Under the pieces are notes generated by a model. It did no database searches. It was not told the origin of the DNA and saw only the letters and a program-made list of their open reading frames with translations. The position numbers and the translations under genes are program-made. A DNA stretch of 64,000 nt from Pandoraea vervacti (lineage in GTDB: Bacteria > Pseudomonadota > Gammaproteobacteria > Burkholderiales > Burkholderiaceae): the NCBI RefSeq assembly GCF_000934605.2, contig NZ_CP010897.2:1550001-1614000 (forward strand), in the 5' to 3' direction. Positions 16,343 through 25,336 of this stretch are shown piece by piece; within the stretch, counting starts at the first letter, position 1; each line of letters starts with the position of its first letter.

Positions 16343-17287
16343 TCACGCGTTCGTTCGCCGCTTGCGCGCGCCTGTCTTCGGCGGTACCGAAGCGGCATCC
16401 TGTGCGAGTTTTTCGATGAGTGCATCACGCACGAGCGCCACCGGGCGAGTGAGCCTGCTCGGTAACATGCCATGCGCGAGCCATACGTTCAGACCGCCCT
16501 GGAACTCCGGGACGTCGATCACTTGCAGCGCGTCGACATGCGGGCTTCGTGCGAGGATTTCCGGTGACGTCAGTCCCACGCCGAGACCACGGGCGACGAG
16601 CGAGAGTTGCAACTCGGACCCGAAGGCTTCGACGGCCACGTTGAACGGTAGCCCCGCCATCGACATGGCACGGCTCAGTGCCGAGCGCATGCCGCAGCCG
16701 TCCTGATTGAGCACCCAGGGATGTGTCGCGAGTTCGGCAAGCGAAGTCGTGTCGGACAGCACAAACGTACGCGGTGCGACGACGACCGAAGGTTTGTGCC
16801 CGAGCAACGTGGACGTCAAACCGTCGGGCAACGGCACGCTCTCCGGCAGCAAGACGACAGCAGCGTCCACCTTCGCCTGCTCGAGACTGTGGAGCAGCCC
16901 GGGAGACCATCCCGCCGTGACACGCAGTGTCAGGTTCGGGAACGTGCTGCGCAACGCATCGACGGGATGTTCCAGTGCCAGCTCCGACAAGAACGGCGGC
17001 ACGCCGATGCGAAACTCGCCGGCGGGCTCCGTATCCGGCGACGCCACTGCCTTCAGATCGTCGACCGCACGCAACACTGCGCGAGCCAGCCCGTACACCT
17101 CGCGTCCCGCAGGCGTCGGCTTGAGCGGCTTGCTTTGCCGATCGAGCAACGCGACGCCCAGCATCTTCTCGAGGTTTTGCACTCGTCGTGTGAGCCCAGG
17201 CTGGGTCAGAAACAGCTTCTCCGACGCCTGTGCCATCGATTCGCTTTCCACGACGGCAACGAACGCCTGCAAGTCATGAGTGTTCAA
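16343..17287 (-). CDS. LysR-family transcriptional regulator
   Basis: The 314-residue protein begins with the LysR winged helix (MNTHDLQAFVAVVESESMAQ, then QPGLTRRVQNLEKMLGVALL) and continues into the two-lobed effector-binding domain. A basic Arg/Lys tail ends it. It is divergent from the MFS gene at 17403, across an AT-rich 115-bp gap with candidate binding sites, so regulation of that exporter is likely. Confidence 0.88.
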   Translation of the reverse strand: MNTHDLQAFVAVVESESMAQASEKLFLTQPGLTRRVQNLEKMLGVALLDRQSKPLKPTPAGREVYGLARAVLRAVDDLKAVASPDTEPAGEFRIGVPPFLSELALEHPVDALRSTFPNLTLRVTAGWSPGLLHSLEQAKVDAAVVLLPESVPLPDGLTSTLLGHKPSVVVAPRTFVLSDTTSLAELATHPWVLNQDGCGMRSALSRAMSMAGLPFNVAVEAFGSELQLSLVARGLGVGLTSPEILARSPHVDALQVIDVPEFQGGLNVWLAHGMLPSRLTRPVALVRDALIEKLAQDAASVPPKTGARKRRTNA

Positions 17288-17402
17288 AACAAACTCGCAT
17301 AATCAATATAAACATAATTCAATTGTGGCATAACGGTCGCGTTCCTACAATTTGCCGAACCGTCACCTTTCGGTGATGCTCAGCCAACTGATGGAACGCC
17401 AC

Positions 17403-18701
17403 ATGACTCAGCCGTCCGCCCCTTGCTCGCGCGATACCGTTGTCGCCCCGACGCCTTGCGCTCCTGCCTCGCCTGTCTTGCCGACACCCGTTGCGCCTCG
17501 CGTGCTTACCACGCCGTTGACGATCTTTTTCGCCGCAGCCGTCGGCGTCATCGTTGTGAATCTTTCGGCGCCACAGCCGTTGACCGGTCCGATCCGCCAG
17601 GCATTGGGACTTCCCGACGCGCTGGCCGGACTGATTGCGATGTTTCCCCAGCTGGGCTACGCGGCGGGTCTGCTACTGCTCGTGCCGCTATGCGATCTGC
17701 TCGAGAATCGACGGCTCATCGTCCGTACGCTCACCTGTTGCGCCGCGTTTCTCGCGATGGCGGCATTGGCGCAATCCGGTGGCGTATTCCTGACATGCGT
17801 GTTGCTGGCCGGCGCGACGTCGAGCGTCATCCAGATGCTGGTGCCGATGGCCGCGTCGATGGCGCCGGAGAGCCACCGCGGGCGCGCGGTCGGCAACGTG
17901 ATGAGCGGCTTGATGCTTGGCATTCTGCTATCGCGCCCGTTGGCCAGCCTGATTGCCGGTACCGTCGGATGGCGGGCGTTTTACGGTCTCGAGGCGTTGG
18001 CCGATGCGTTGCTCGCGACGGTGCTGTTCTTCCGCTTGCCGGACCACACGCCGCAGACGGGGGCGCGATATCCAGACCTGCTGCGCTCGCTCTGGACGCT
18101 GATACGTACCGAACCGGTGCTGCGCCTGCGCGCCGCGCAGGCTGCACTCGCGCTCGGCGCATTCAGCGCCTTCTGGACGTCAATTGCGTTGTTGCTCGCA
18201 CAAGCCCCGTTCTCGTTGGGCACGTCGGGCATCGCGCTGTTTGCCCTCGCAGGGGCGACCGGTGCGATCGTGACACCGCTCGCCGGTTATCTGGGCGATC
18301 GTGGCGCAGGTCGCACGACACAGTTCGTCTCCCATCTCGCGATGTTCGTTGCGGTGTTCATGCTCGGTGTCGCCGGCGCGGGGTGGGCGGGATTTTCCGC
18401 CGGGACGCATCCGGCGCTGGCACTCGGTCTGCTGGTGGCGGGCGCGGCGACGCTCGACGCCGGGGTAATCGCCGACCAGACGCTGGGTCGGCGTGCGATC
18501 AATCTTATCAATCCGGCCGCGCGCGGACGCCTGAACGCCCTCTTCGTCGGCATCTTTTTCGTCGGCGGGGCGCTGGGGGCCATGCTCTCGGGCGTCGGCT
18601 GGGCGTGGTTCGGCTGGACGGGCGTGTGCGTCGTTATCCTGAGCTTTACGGTCGCACTGTTCGTGCTCGGATGCCTGGGCCGTGCAACGCGGGGTCACTG
18701 A
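17403..18701 (+). CDS. MFS transporter
   Basis: A 432-residue major facilitator with about 12 membrane segments and a proline-rich cytoplasmic N-terminus (residues 1-37). The pattern VIVVNLSAPQPLTGPI followed by DLLENRRLIVR places it near the YnfM/YdhP-like exporters. The start is uncertain: ATG 17403 is the most family-like, but ATG 17391 or 17376 cannot be excluded. Its divergent LysR neighbour is the probable regulator. Confidence 0.83.
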   Translation: MTQPSAPCSRDTVVAPTPCAPASPVLPTPVAPRVLTTPLTIFFAAAVGVIVVNLSAPQPLTGPIRQALGLPDALAGLIAMFPQLGYAAGLLLLVPLCDLLENRRLIVRTLTCCAAFLAMAALAQSGGVFLTCVLLAGATSSVIQMLVPMAASMAPESHRGRAVGNVMSGLMLGILLSRPLASLIAGTVGWRAFYGLEALADALLATVLFFRLPDHTPQTGARYPDLLRSLWTLIRTEPVLRLRAAQAALALGAFSAFWTSIALLLAQAPFSLGTSGIALFALAGATGAIVTPLAGYLGDRGAGRTTQFVSHLAMFVAVFMLGVAGAGWAGFSAGTHPALALGLLVAGAATLDAGVIADQTLGRRAINLINPAARGRLNALFVGIFFVGGALGAMLSGVGWAWFGWTGVCVVILSFTVALFVLGCLGRATRGH

Positions 18702-18756
18702 CATCGACACCGCTGTCGTGGGCGCGTTGCGCCGACGCCCAACGCACGGTGTGGCG

Positions 18757-19455
18757 TTATGGCCTGAGGGTGAGCGTCGCCATGGGGTGATGAATATTAC
18801 TGCCCGAGAACCGCGGGAATTTTTCGAAATCGGCCCGCATGGCATGGCGCACCGGCGAGTTCATGGCCGCCGTAATGGCTTCGGGGCTGTCGAACACGAG
18901 CTTGTTCCGTTGCATGTAATGCACCCTGCGCCATGGCATGGCGTCGAGCCAGTCAACGCGCGTGAAGATCTCGATTTCGCGCACCCCATCGAAGTGCTGC
19001 ATGATCTGCGGATGATGGGTCAGGTAGTAGTTGATCCACGCATCGAAATCCTCGGCCTGCCCAGGGTAATGCACGAGGAAACTGCACGGCAGTTCCCCAT
19101 CTCGCGTGCGCAACGAAGGATCGTCGACGGGGAACGGCCGGCGCGCCATCGCCTGCTGCGTGACATCGCAGCCCGCCAGACTCGGCAGCGAGGCGCGGGC
19201 GAGCGCCTGCAAGTGGCCATCCTGCGCGATGGCCTGCTCGAGTTCGGCAATTGTGTCGTAGTCCAGTTGCAAGGCGAATATCGGCGATGGACCGTCGTCG
19301 GTGTAGAAGTCCGTTGCCGATTCGGGTGTGTACAGCCGGGCTCGCCGCAGGTTCCGTGTGGCGAGCACGATGGTGCGCACGCAGTCGAGATCTTCGACGC
19401 GGATACGGGCATCGCTATCCGGATGGTGGAAAGTGACGAGATAGGAGAAGTGCAT
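18757..19455 (-). CDS. EthD-like dimeric alpha/beta-barrel protein
   Basis: A 232-residue protein whose C-terminal half (SFLVHYPGQAEDFDAWINYY, then HFDGVREIEIF and MQRNKLVFDSPEAITAAM) matches the EthD ferredoxin-like barrel pattern. The N-terminal half looks like a second, diverged copy. EthD-like proteins occur in ether and aromatic degradation operons and may be monooxygenase-, lyase- or decarboxylase-like. I chose ATG 19455, with AGG seven bases upstream. It is the last gene of the minus-strand operon that starts with the AAHS transporter. Confidence 0.65.
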   Translation of the reverse strand: MHFSYLVTFHHPDSDARIRVEDLDCVRTIVLATRNLRRARLYTPESATDFYTDDGPSPIFALQLDYDTIAELEQAIAQDGHLQALARASLPSLAGCDVTQQAMARRPFPVDDPSLRTRDGELPCSFLVHYPGQAEDFDAWINYYLTHHPQIMQHFDGVREIEIFTRVDWLDAMPWRRVHYMQRNKLVFDSPEAITAAMNSPVRHAMRADFEKFPRFSGSNIHHPMATLTLRP

Positions 19456-19531
19456 GTCTGGCCTCGGCATGGCAAGGAGTCGGGACGGGCGCGTCGAATG
19501 ACTGCGCCCGTACGTGCGCGCACCCGCAGAT

Positions 19532-20515
19532 CTAACCGGCGAATGCGCCCGTTGCGCCCGCAACGGGCGCTTCGGCATACTCGGACTGCGTTACGGTAAG
19601 GGGCACGGGGGCCGCCGGGATCATGGCGCCAACGAGATCCGAGACGCGCGCCACGCCGTGACGCAGACAATATTGTTCGATGCCGTCGATGATGTCCGGC
19701 ATCGCATTGGGCGAGACGAAGTTGGCCGTGCCGACCTGAACCGCGCAGACGCCCGCGAGCAGATATTCGATGGCGTCCTCGGCGCTCGATATGCCGCCGC
19801 AACCGATCACCGGAATCGACACCGCATTCGCGCATTGGTAAGCAAAGCGCAGCATGACGGGCTTCGTGGCGCGCCCCGTCAGGCCCCCCATGAGATTGGC
19901 GACACGCGGGCGCCGCGTCTCGACATCGATGCCCATGGCAAGTAGCGCGTTGCTCGCGACGATAGCGTCGGCGCCGGCCGCCTCGGCAGCCTGCGCGACA
20001 CCGATGACATCGCAGGCATTGGGCGTCATTTTCGGCCACACCGGCAAATCGACGGCCGTCTTCATCGCGCGCACGACCTGGTACGTCGCGTCAGGATCCA
20101 TGCCGAACGCCTTGCCGTCTTTCTTCAGATTGGGGCAGGACACATTGGCTTCGATCGCGACCACGCCGCTTCGGGCGAGCTTGGCGGCCAGCGCACCGAA
20201 CCCCTCCACCGTGTTGGCGGAAATGCTGGCAACGACCGGTGTGCTGTAGTCCCGATAGTGAGCCAGCGTTTCTTCGAGGTAGTAACTCACACCCTTGCTC
20301 GGAATGCCGATGGAGAAGAGCGTTGCGTCTCGATATTCGGCCAGCCTGGGAGGCGGGTTGCCTTCCCGGATATCGTCGGTAATGGTCTTGGTGACGATTG
20401 CGCCAAGGCGGTTGAGGTCGAAGACGCTGGCCATGCCCTCCGCAAACGTGCCGGAGCCGGGCATCACGGGATTGGCGAGCACCACGTCGCCGATGCTGAC
20501 CTGCATGTCTACCAT
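19532..20515 (-). CDS. Dihydroorotate-dehydrogenase-like flavoprotein (class 1B PyrD fold), probably with a different substrate
   Basis: The 327-residue TIM-barrel FMN protein keeps the class 1B hallmarks: Lys43 (VTKT), catalytic Cys127 in NVSCPN, GGLTGRA, and the phosphate-binding GCGGISSAEDA and VQVGTANF motifs. The substrate loop differs: where class 1 enzymes have N-A-I-G-L-Q-N-P-G, this has F67-S-I-G-I-P-S73-K-G, so both Asn are gone. The first Asn contacts orotate. It overlaps its electron-transfer partner by seven bases (start fixed by AGGAG eight bases upstream of 20515). No pyrimidine genes are near. An oxidation or reduction of a non-orotate heterocycle or dihydrodiol is inferred. 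Confidence 0.8.
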   Translation of the reverse strand: MVDMQVSIGDVVLANPVMPGSGTFAEGMASVFDLNRLGAIVTKTITDDIREGNPPPRLAEYRDATLFSIGIPSKGVSYYLEETLAHYRDYSTPVVASISANTVEGFGALAAKLARSGVVAIEANVSCPNLKKDGKAFGMDPDATYQVVRAMKTAVDLPVWPKMTPNACDVIGVAQAAEAAGADAIVASNALLAMGIDVETRRPRVANLMGGLTGRATKPVMLRFAYQCANAVSIPVIGCGGISSAEDAIEYLLAGVCAVQVGTANFVSPNAMPDIIDGIEQYCLRHGVARVSDLVGAMIPAAPVPLTVTQSEYAEAPVAGATGAFAG

Positions 20516-21378
20516 GTCACGGTCTCCTGAAGATCGAATACCGGCCCGTCCCAACACACCCGGCGATAGGAAAGCTCATCACTGTGCGGCGTTTTGCGGA
20601 AAGGACGCACACAGGCGTAACACGCCCCGAGCGCACAGCCCATATGTTGTTCCAGCGCGATTTCCCCCCGAACACCGAGCTGTGCCCCCAGTTTTTGCAG
20701 CAGCAGGAGCAAACGGTTGGATCCGCACGTCGCGAACCTGTCGAACGGTGTGCTCTCGTGCTGCGACCGGAGGATCGCCTCGATGTGTGCCGGCGTGCTG
20801 TTACCGTCCTCATCCGTCACGACGATGACGTTTGCCCCCACGGCGCGCAGATAGGCGTCCGACATGACGAGCGAGCGGTTGCGCGCGCTCAGGATGGCCG
20901 TCACTCGCGCGCCGCGCTCGACGGCGGCCTGCGCGAGCGGTGCCAGTGTGGCGAGCCCGACACCGCGCGCGAGCAGCAGCAGGTGACGCAGATTCTGCGG
21001 CAACGAGAAGCCGTTGCCTACCGGGCCCATCGCATCCAGGGTGTCGCCGATTGAAAGCGACGCAAGGCCTCGGGTACCGGCGCCCTGGACCTTGTACAGA
21101 AACTCGATCGTGCCCTTGTCGGCGCAGCTTCGATAAAGGCTCATCGGGCGACGCAGGAACGGCGTGTCATCGCCGACACTCGGGCATCGCAAATGGAAGA
21201 ACTGACCGGGACGCACCGTCGCGGCTGCCTGGGGCGCCAGGGCGACGAGATGCCGATATTCATCGTTGACGCGCTCGTGACTCACGATGCGGCACCGGTT
21301 TTCGGCGACGGGAAAGGCACAACATGTCGGGCCCGCGCGTTCTGCGGGTGGCTCGACAACGGACATCATGATGCTCAC
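20509..21378 (-). CDS. PyrK-like electron-transfer subunit (FAD, [2Fe-2S])
   Basis: A 289-residue ferredoxin-reductase-type protein: FAD-binding barrel with RRPMSLYR, a NAD-binding half (LLLLARGVGLATLAPLAQ), and a C-terminal [2Fe-2S] motif with Cys248, Cys253, Cys256 and Cys275. PyrK passes electrons between NAD and the FMN of PyrD; the overlap with the PyrD-like gene shows that they form one complex. I chose GTG 21378, because GAGGAG is seven bases upstream, giving VSIMMSVV at the N-terminus. A 201-bp gap separates it from the dioxygenase gene upstream. Confidence 0.82.
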   Translation of the reverse strand: MSIMMSVVEPPAERAGPTCCAFPVAENRCRIVSHERVNDEYRHLVALAPQAAATVRPGQFFHLRCPSVGDDTPFLRRPMSLYRSCADKGTIEFLYKVQGAGTRGLASLSIGDTLDAMGPVGNGFSLPQNLRHLLLLARGVGLATLAPLAQAAVERGARVTAILSARNRSLVMSDAYLRAVGANVIVVTDEDGNSTPAHIEAILRSQHESTPFDRFATCGSNRLLLLLQKLGAQLGVRGEIALEQHMGCALGACYACVRPFRKTPHSDELSYRRVCWDGPVFDLQETVTW

Positions 21379-21579
21379 GGAATCGCTCCTCGGTGGTGGG
21401 CATTCACATCCCGGCGCGCGCTGAACCCTACATAAGCGCCCCGAATCTTCAATGCCAATTTTTGCTGGTAATGCGTTGTGAGACGTCAGGCAAAAAATCT
21501 GCGATGTAACGGGGCGCCGCGACGGGCACAGGCGCCACGAGAACGGTGCGCTCACCCGGCGCACTCAAGGGGGATGTCC

Positions 21580-22512
21580 TTACGTGAGCACGTTGAGGAA
21601 GGCCTCGTTGAGTTTGCGATCGTGATAGAAGATCGCCTTGCCGATTTCCGATTCCGTCCAGGTAATCGTCGGCTTGTCCGGATAGTGGATGTATCCGCCG
21701 GAAAATACTTCGTTCCGGTTTCCGGACGGATCGAAGAAATAGATGGTCTCGCCGCGCGATATGCCGTGTCGTGTCGGGCCGATGTCCAGCGACACGTCGC
21801 GCTTCGAGATGATGTCGGCGGCCCGCAGCACCTCACCCCAGTTGTCGAGGCTGAACGAGGCATGGTGGAACTTGTTTTTCTCGGGGTGCCGGATGAATGC
21901 GACGTCATGCGCCTTGTTCGAGCATGTCAGGAAAGCGCCGATCATCATGTTCTCGGGGCCAGCCACCACTTGTTCGGAAAGCGCAAACCCCAGCACGTCG
22001 CGAAACAGGGTCACGGTGCCATCCAGATCGTCGCCATAGAGCAGACAATGATCGAAGCGGCCCGGCGCCATACCGCGCAACCCGTCGGGCCACGGGTCGG
22101 GATTGACGTCGCCGGTCGCACAGCCGAGCTTGTCACGGTGCGCGAAGAGCTCGATCGAATGACCCGTGGGAATCGTGAATCGCAAGCGGCGTCCGGTATG
22201 GGCAAGCTCGCCGGCCGGACGCCACTCGAGATCGCGGGCCAGATCGCAACGCGCGAGTTCGCCGGCCAGGCGCTCGAGGGTTGCTTCCGAGTCGACGCGA
22301 AATCCCATGTAGTCCATGCCGGCACGATCCGTTTCGCGCAGGATCACGCTGTGATGATCGTGCTCGTCCCACGCCTTGAGGTATACGCGTCCCTGATCGT
22401 CACGCCCCGTCTCGATCAATCCGATGACCTCGGTGTAATGGGTGAGCGCCGCTTGCATGTCGAGCACTCGCAGCGCCACGTGTCCGGGGCGCAATACGCC
22501 AGTCAAAGCCAT
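21580..22512 (-). CDS. Catechol 2,3-dioxygenase (XylE-type extradiol dioxygenase)
   Basis: The 310-residue two-module VOC protein is close to XylE throughout, up to the C-terminal GKAIFYHDR stretch. Iron ligands His155, His216/217 (KFHHASF) and Glu268 (GNRNEVF) are present, as are the second-sphere residues in KAHDVAF, RHG and TIYFF. It cleaves a catechol next to the hydroxyls to give a 2-hydroxymuconic semialdehyde. Its first bases overlap the ferredoxin gene by ten. The hydrolase and hydratase needed downstream are 16 kb away at 4782-6396. Confidence 0.92.
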   Translation of the reverse strand: MALTGVLRPGHVALRVLDMQAALTHYTEVIGLIETGRDDQGRVYLKAWDEHDHHSVILRETDRAGMDYMGFRVDSEATLERLAGELARCDLARDLEWRPAGELAHTGRRLRFTIPTGHSIELFAHRDKLGCATGDVNPDPWPDGLRGMAPGRFDHCLLYGDDLDGTVTLFRDVLGFALSEQVVAGPENMMIGAFLTCSNKAHDVAFIRHPEKNKFHHASFSLDNWGEVLRAADIISKRDVSLDIGPTRHGISRGETIYFFDPSGNRNEVFSGGYIHYPDKPTITWTESEIGKAIFYHDRKLNEAFLNVLT

Positions 22513-22952
22513 TGCTTGTCTCCTTGATTGTCTTGTTGTGAATCATCGCCATCGCCGACGCATGTCGTCGCACGAGCGGCGTTCGTCGCTGCCGTGACAG
22601 ATTGGCTGGCGCGAGTCACGCAGCGGTGCATTGTCGTGTCGAGCGTGATGCGCACGGGGCTTTGCGGATAGGCGCGGCACGCGAGCACAACGCCCTGTCG
22701 CTCCTCTTGCTCGCTCACGCACGCGCGGCTCATTTTCTCCAGCCGACAGACGCCGGCGGCGATGCGCACCTTGCACACGCCGCATCCGCCGCTGCGGCAA
22801 CCGATTGGGATGCCGCGCTTTCCGAGGCGCTCCATGCCGCGTAGCAGACTTTGCTGCGCATGGCATTGGAATCGCTCGCCGACGCCCTCGATCTCTATCT
22901 CGAACGTGTCCGAAAGCACGCTCGCCGTCGGTTTACCGTGCGCGGGGCGCAT
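22503..22952 (-). CDS. XylT-type [2Fe-2S] ferredoxin
   Basis: A 149-residue plant-type ferredoxin with cluster ligands Cys52, Cys57, Cys60 and Cys92 (GCRSGGCGVC and VLACRAYP). XylT-like ferredoxins re-reduce the active-site iron of catechol 2,3-dioxygenase after oxidative inactivation, and this gene overlaps the dioxygenase gene just as xylT precedes xylE. The ATG at 22952 has AGGGGA six bases upstream and lies inside the end of the isomerase gene. A C-terminal Gln/Asp/Asn-rich tail of about 15 residues is unusual. Confidence 0.87.
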   Translation of the reverse strand: MRPAHGKPTASVLSDTFEIEIEGVGERFQCHAQQSLLRGMERLGKRGIPIGCRSGGCGVCKVRIAAGVCRLEKMSRACVSEQEERQGVVLACRAYPQSPVRITLDTTMHRCVTRASQSVTAATNAARATTCVGDGDDSQQDNQGDKQWL

Positions 22953-23664
22953 CGAATTCCCCTGCGAGCAGTCGCCCGTAGCGGGTGGGACGCTCGGCGA
23001 GGCCAAGCGCGCGCAGGCATTTCCATAACAATGCGGCGTTGCTGGCGATGACCGGCCTGTCCAGACGTGCCTCGATCTCGCCAAGCACCGGACTTAACTG
23101 GATACCTGCGCAACTGATGAGCAGCGCGTCGGCCCCCTGCAAGTCGAGCTGCAAGGCGCGCTCGAGCCAGACTTCCGGGGCGATCTCGCCCTGCTGGACA
23201 GGGGTTGTGCAGGCGAACGCGCGCTCTGCCACGACCTCGATCCCCTGTGCGCCCAGGAACGCCATTTCCATCTCGACGACGGCCCGGGGATACGGCGTCA
23301 TCAGCGCGATGCGTTTTGCGCCCACGTGAGACAAGGCATCGAGCACGGCGTCCGTGGTCGTCGTCGCCGTGATGCCGGTGACCGCTTCGATGCGCTGGTT
23401 GATCGTCGCCGCGCCCACCGCCATGCTCGCCGCTGTGCAATTCATGGCGATCAGGTCAACGGCGGCATCGGCCAACAACCCGGCGTGCGTTTCGACATCG
23501 ACGACGAGCGCGCTGTCGTCCTCCAGTCCCGTGCGCCTGAAGGGAAGCCGCGTCGTCACGAACTGGACACCTTCGGGCGCCATCGACTGGATCTCGAAGT
23601 CACATAGCCCTCCGGAAGGGTAGAGATGTCCGATCCGTGCGCGATGTCCAAATCCCAAACTCAT
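22933..23664 (-). CDS. Maleate isomerase / Asp-Glu racemase superfamily protein
   Basis: A 243-residue protein of the family that contains maleate cis-trans isomerase, arylmalonate decarboxylase and Asp/Glu/hydantoin racemases. Both catalytic cysteines of the isomerase/racemase type are present, Cys76 (AMNCTAAS) and Cys185 (LISCAGIQL); arylmalonate decarboxylase has only one. This favours isomerisation, for example maleate to fumarate as in nicotinate or gentisate branches. It follows the transporter gene and overlaps the ferredoxin gene by 20 bases. The substrate is an inference. Confidence 0.8.
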   Translation of the reverse strand: MSLGFGHRARIGHLYPSGGLCDFEIQSMAPEGVQFVTTRLPFRRTGLEDDSALVVDVETHAGLLADAAVDLIAMNCTAASMAVGAATINQRIEAVTGITATTTTDAVLDALSHVGAKRIALMTPYPRAVVEMEMAFLGAQGIEVVAERAFACTTPVQQGEIAPEVWLERALQLDLQGADALLISCAGIQLSPVLGEIEARLDRPVIASNAALLWKCLRALGLAERPTRYGRLLAGEFDAPRAR

Positions 23665-23735
23665 AATTCACCTCATGTACTGCGTTCAAACGTTGTCTGT
23701 CGAAGGCCGGCGGCGCTGGCGCGTGGCCTCCGTGC

Positions 23736-25058
23736 TCATCGTCTTGCCGTGTCGGCAATGTGGGCCGGCGTTGGCGCGAGGAACACGGCGATTGCGGCCG
23801 TGGCGGCGGCAATGGAGAAGATGAGGAAATTCCAGGTGGGCGCCACGTTCAGCCCGGCGACGTAGCCGCCGAGCACCGGCCCGGTCATCGCGCCGAATCG
23901 CCCGACACCCACGGCCCAGCCGGTGGCGGACCCGCGTGCATGAGGGGCGTAGTAGTTGGCGATGTAGCCGAGCAGCACGAGCGCGACAGCAATGCTCCCG
24001 AATCCCGCGCAGGCCACGAGCACGTAGTTCACGGCCAGGCTGTTCTTGTATGACAGCGCCGTGATGGAGACGGCGCCAAGCAGGAACGAGAGCGTGATGG
24101 TCACGCGTGGCCCGAAGCGATCCGCGATGCGGCCGATCACCACACCGCCGACGGCCGCCGCCAGATTGAACACGGCAAAAAAGGCGAGACTCGAGCCGAG
24201 GTCGTAGCCATTCTTGCGCATGATCTGGGGCAGCCAGGAACCGAGTCCGTAAATCACCATCACCCCGGCAAACTGAGCGACCCATAGCATGCAGGTGCCG
24301 AACGCATTGGTCTTCGAAAATACCTCGGTCATGATTTCGCGCAACGACGCGCGAGTGTCCGACGGCGCTGCGGCCTGTACCGTGAGTTGCATGCCGAGCT
24401 TTGAAGCGAGCGCGCTCGCACGCGCATGTTGGCCGTTGCGCACGAGGTACTCCAGCGATTCGGGTAACCACAGCATCAATGCCGGGATGAACAATAGTGG
24501 CAACGCGCCGATGGCAACGATGGCATGCCAGCCGTAGTCGGCCATGTACGCCATGCCGGTAAGTGCCGAGACCAGGGCGCCTATCGGATAACCGGAGTAC
24601 ATCAATGCAAAATTGAGATTGCGCTTTTCCGGCGGCGAATACTCGACGGTCAGGGCCGCGGCCACCGAAATGACGCCGCCAAGACCCAGTCCACCGATGC
24701 CTCGGACGATGCCGAAAATCAGCGGTGTGGGCGCCCAGACGGCGGCGAGCATCGAGAGCGAGAACAGCGCGACACAACCGATCAGCATGGGTTTGCGTCC
24801 GGCCAGATCACTCAAAGGGCTGATGACATAGGCGCCGAACAGCGTGCCGATCAACGCGGCACTACTCATCTGGCCGAGCTCGAGCGGCGTCAATTGCCAG
24901 CGGGAATCGGCGAGCAGCGCGGGCGTGATGGTTCCCATCACGCCGATGTCGTAACCCTCCGACAGGATCGCGGCCCAGCACAGGAACAACACAAGAAACG
25001 TCGTTTTCTGAGGGATCGCGCCGGTTCGAACTTCGCCGGGAACATTGGCGGCATGCAT
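23736..25058 (-). CDS. Aromatic acid:H+ symporter (AAHS family MFS)
   Basis: A 440-residue MFS protein with the AAHS pattern: ILSEGYDIGVMGTITPALL in helix 1 (the acidic G-Y-D motif), SPLSDLAGRKPMLIG in loop 2-3 and a long central loop. Relatives (BenK, PcaK, MhpT types) import aromatic carboxylates. It is the first gene of the minus-strand operon carrying the extradiol dioxygenase, so it probably brings in the pathway's substrate. A promoter with TATAAT lies about 90 bases upstream. Confidence 0.88.
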   Translation of the reverse strand: MHAANVPGEVRTGAIPQKTTFLVLFLCWAAILSEGYDIGVMGTITPALLADSRWQLTPLELGQMSSAALIGTLFGAYVISPLSDLAGRKPMLIGCVALFSLSMLAAVWAPTPLIFGIVRGIGGLGLGGVISVAAALTVEYSPPEKRNLNFALMYSGYPIGALVSALTGMAYMADYGWHAIVAIGALPLLFIPALMLWLPESLEYLVRNGQHARASALASKLGMQLTVQAAAPSDTRASLREIMTEVFSKTNAFGTCMLWVAQFAGVMVIYGLGSWLPQIMRKNGYDLGSSLAFFAVFNLAAAVGGVVIGRIADRFGPRVTITLSFLLGAVSITALSYKNSLAVNYVLVACAGFGSIAVALVLLGYIANYYAPHARGSATGWAVGVGRFGAMTGPVLGGYVAGLNVAPTWNFLIFSIAAATAAIAVFLAPTPAHIADTARR

Positions 25059-25149
25059 ATGGGATCTCCATTTCCACGATTGAGTGACGCGCGCTTCGGC
25101 AAGAGGTCATGCCGCCGATTGGCGTGCGTTCAATAAATAGTGGCATTTA

Positions 25150-25176
25150 ATTATATTGATCTGAAGCTGGAGTAAA
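25150..25176 (-). promoter_or_regulatory. Promoter candidate of the minus-strand catabolic operon
   Basis: On the minus strand a perfect TATAAT (25155-25150) lies about 90 bases upstream of the AAHS transporter start. The -35 is weak (TTTACT at 25176-25171, spacer 15), as expected for an activated or regulated promoter. The surrounding AT-rich stretch contrasts with the GC-rich flanks. Confidence 0.5.
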
Positions 25177-25336
25177 CCCTTGTCTTGGGGCGAGCGTGTG
25201 CCGACACCGGATGGGGCGGTGTCGGCGAGTGAAGGCTCGCAGAGGGGGGAGGTAGGGGTGAGAGTCGGTGGCGCTATTCGTCGGCGTACGCGCATGATTG
25301 CGGCCGCCGACGATCGCGTGTCTGCGCTATGCAGAC

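Noticed and set aside
17423..18790. 455-codon frame overlapping the MFS gene in another reading frame
   Set aside because: Arg/Gly-rich without membrane segments; the other frame has a clear MFS pattern.
21478..22527. 349-codon plus-strand frame across the catechol 2,3-dioxygenase gene
   Set aside because: Antisense to a gene with full XylE-type motifs; no own motif.
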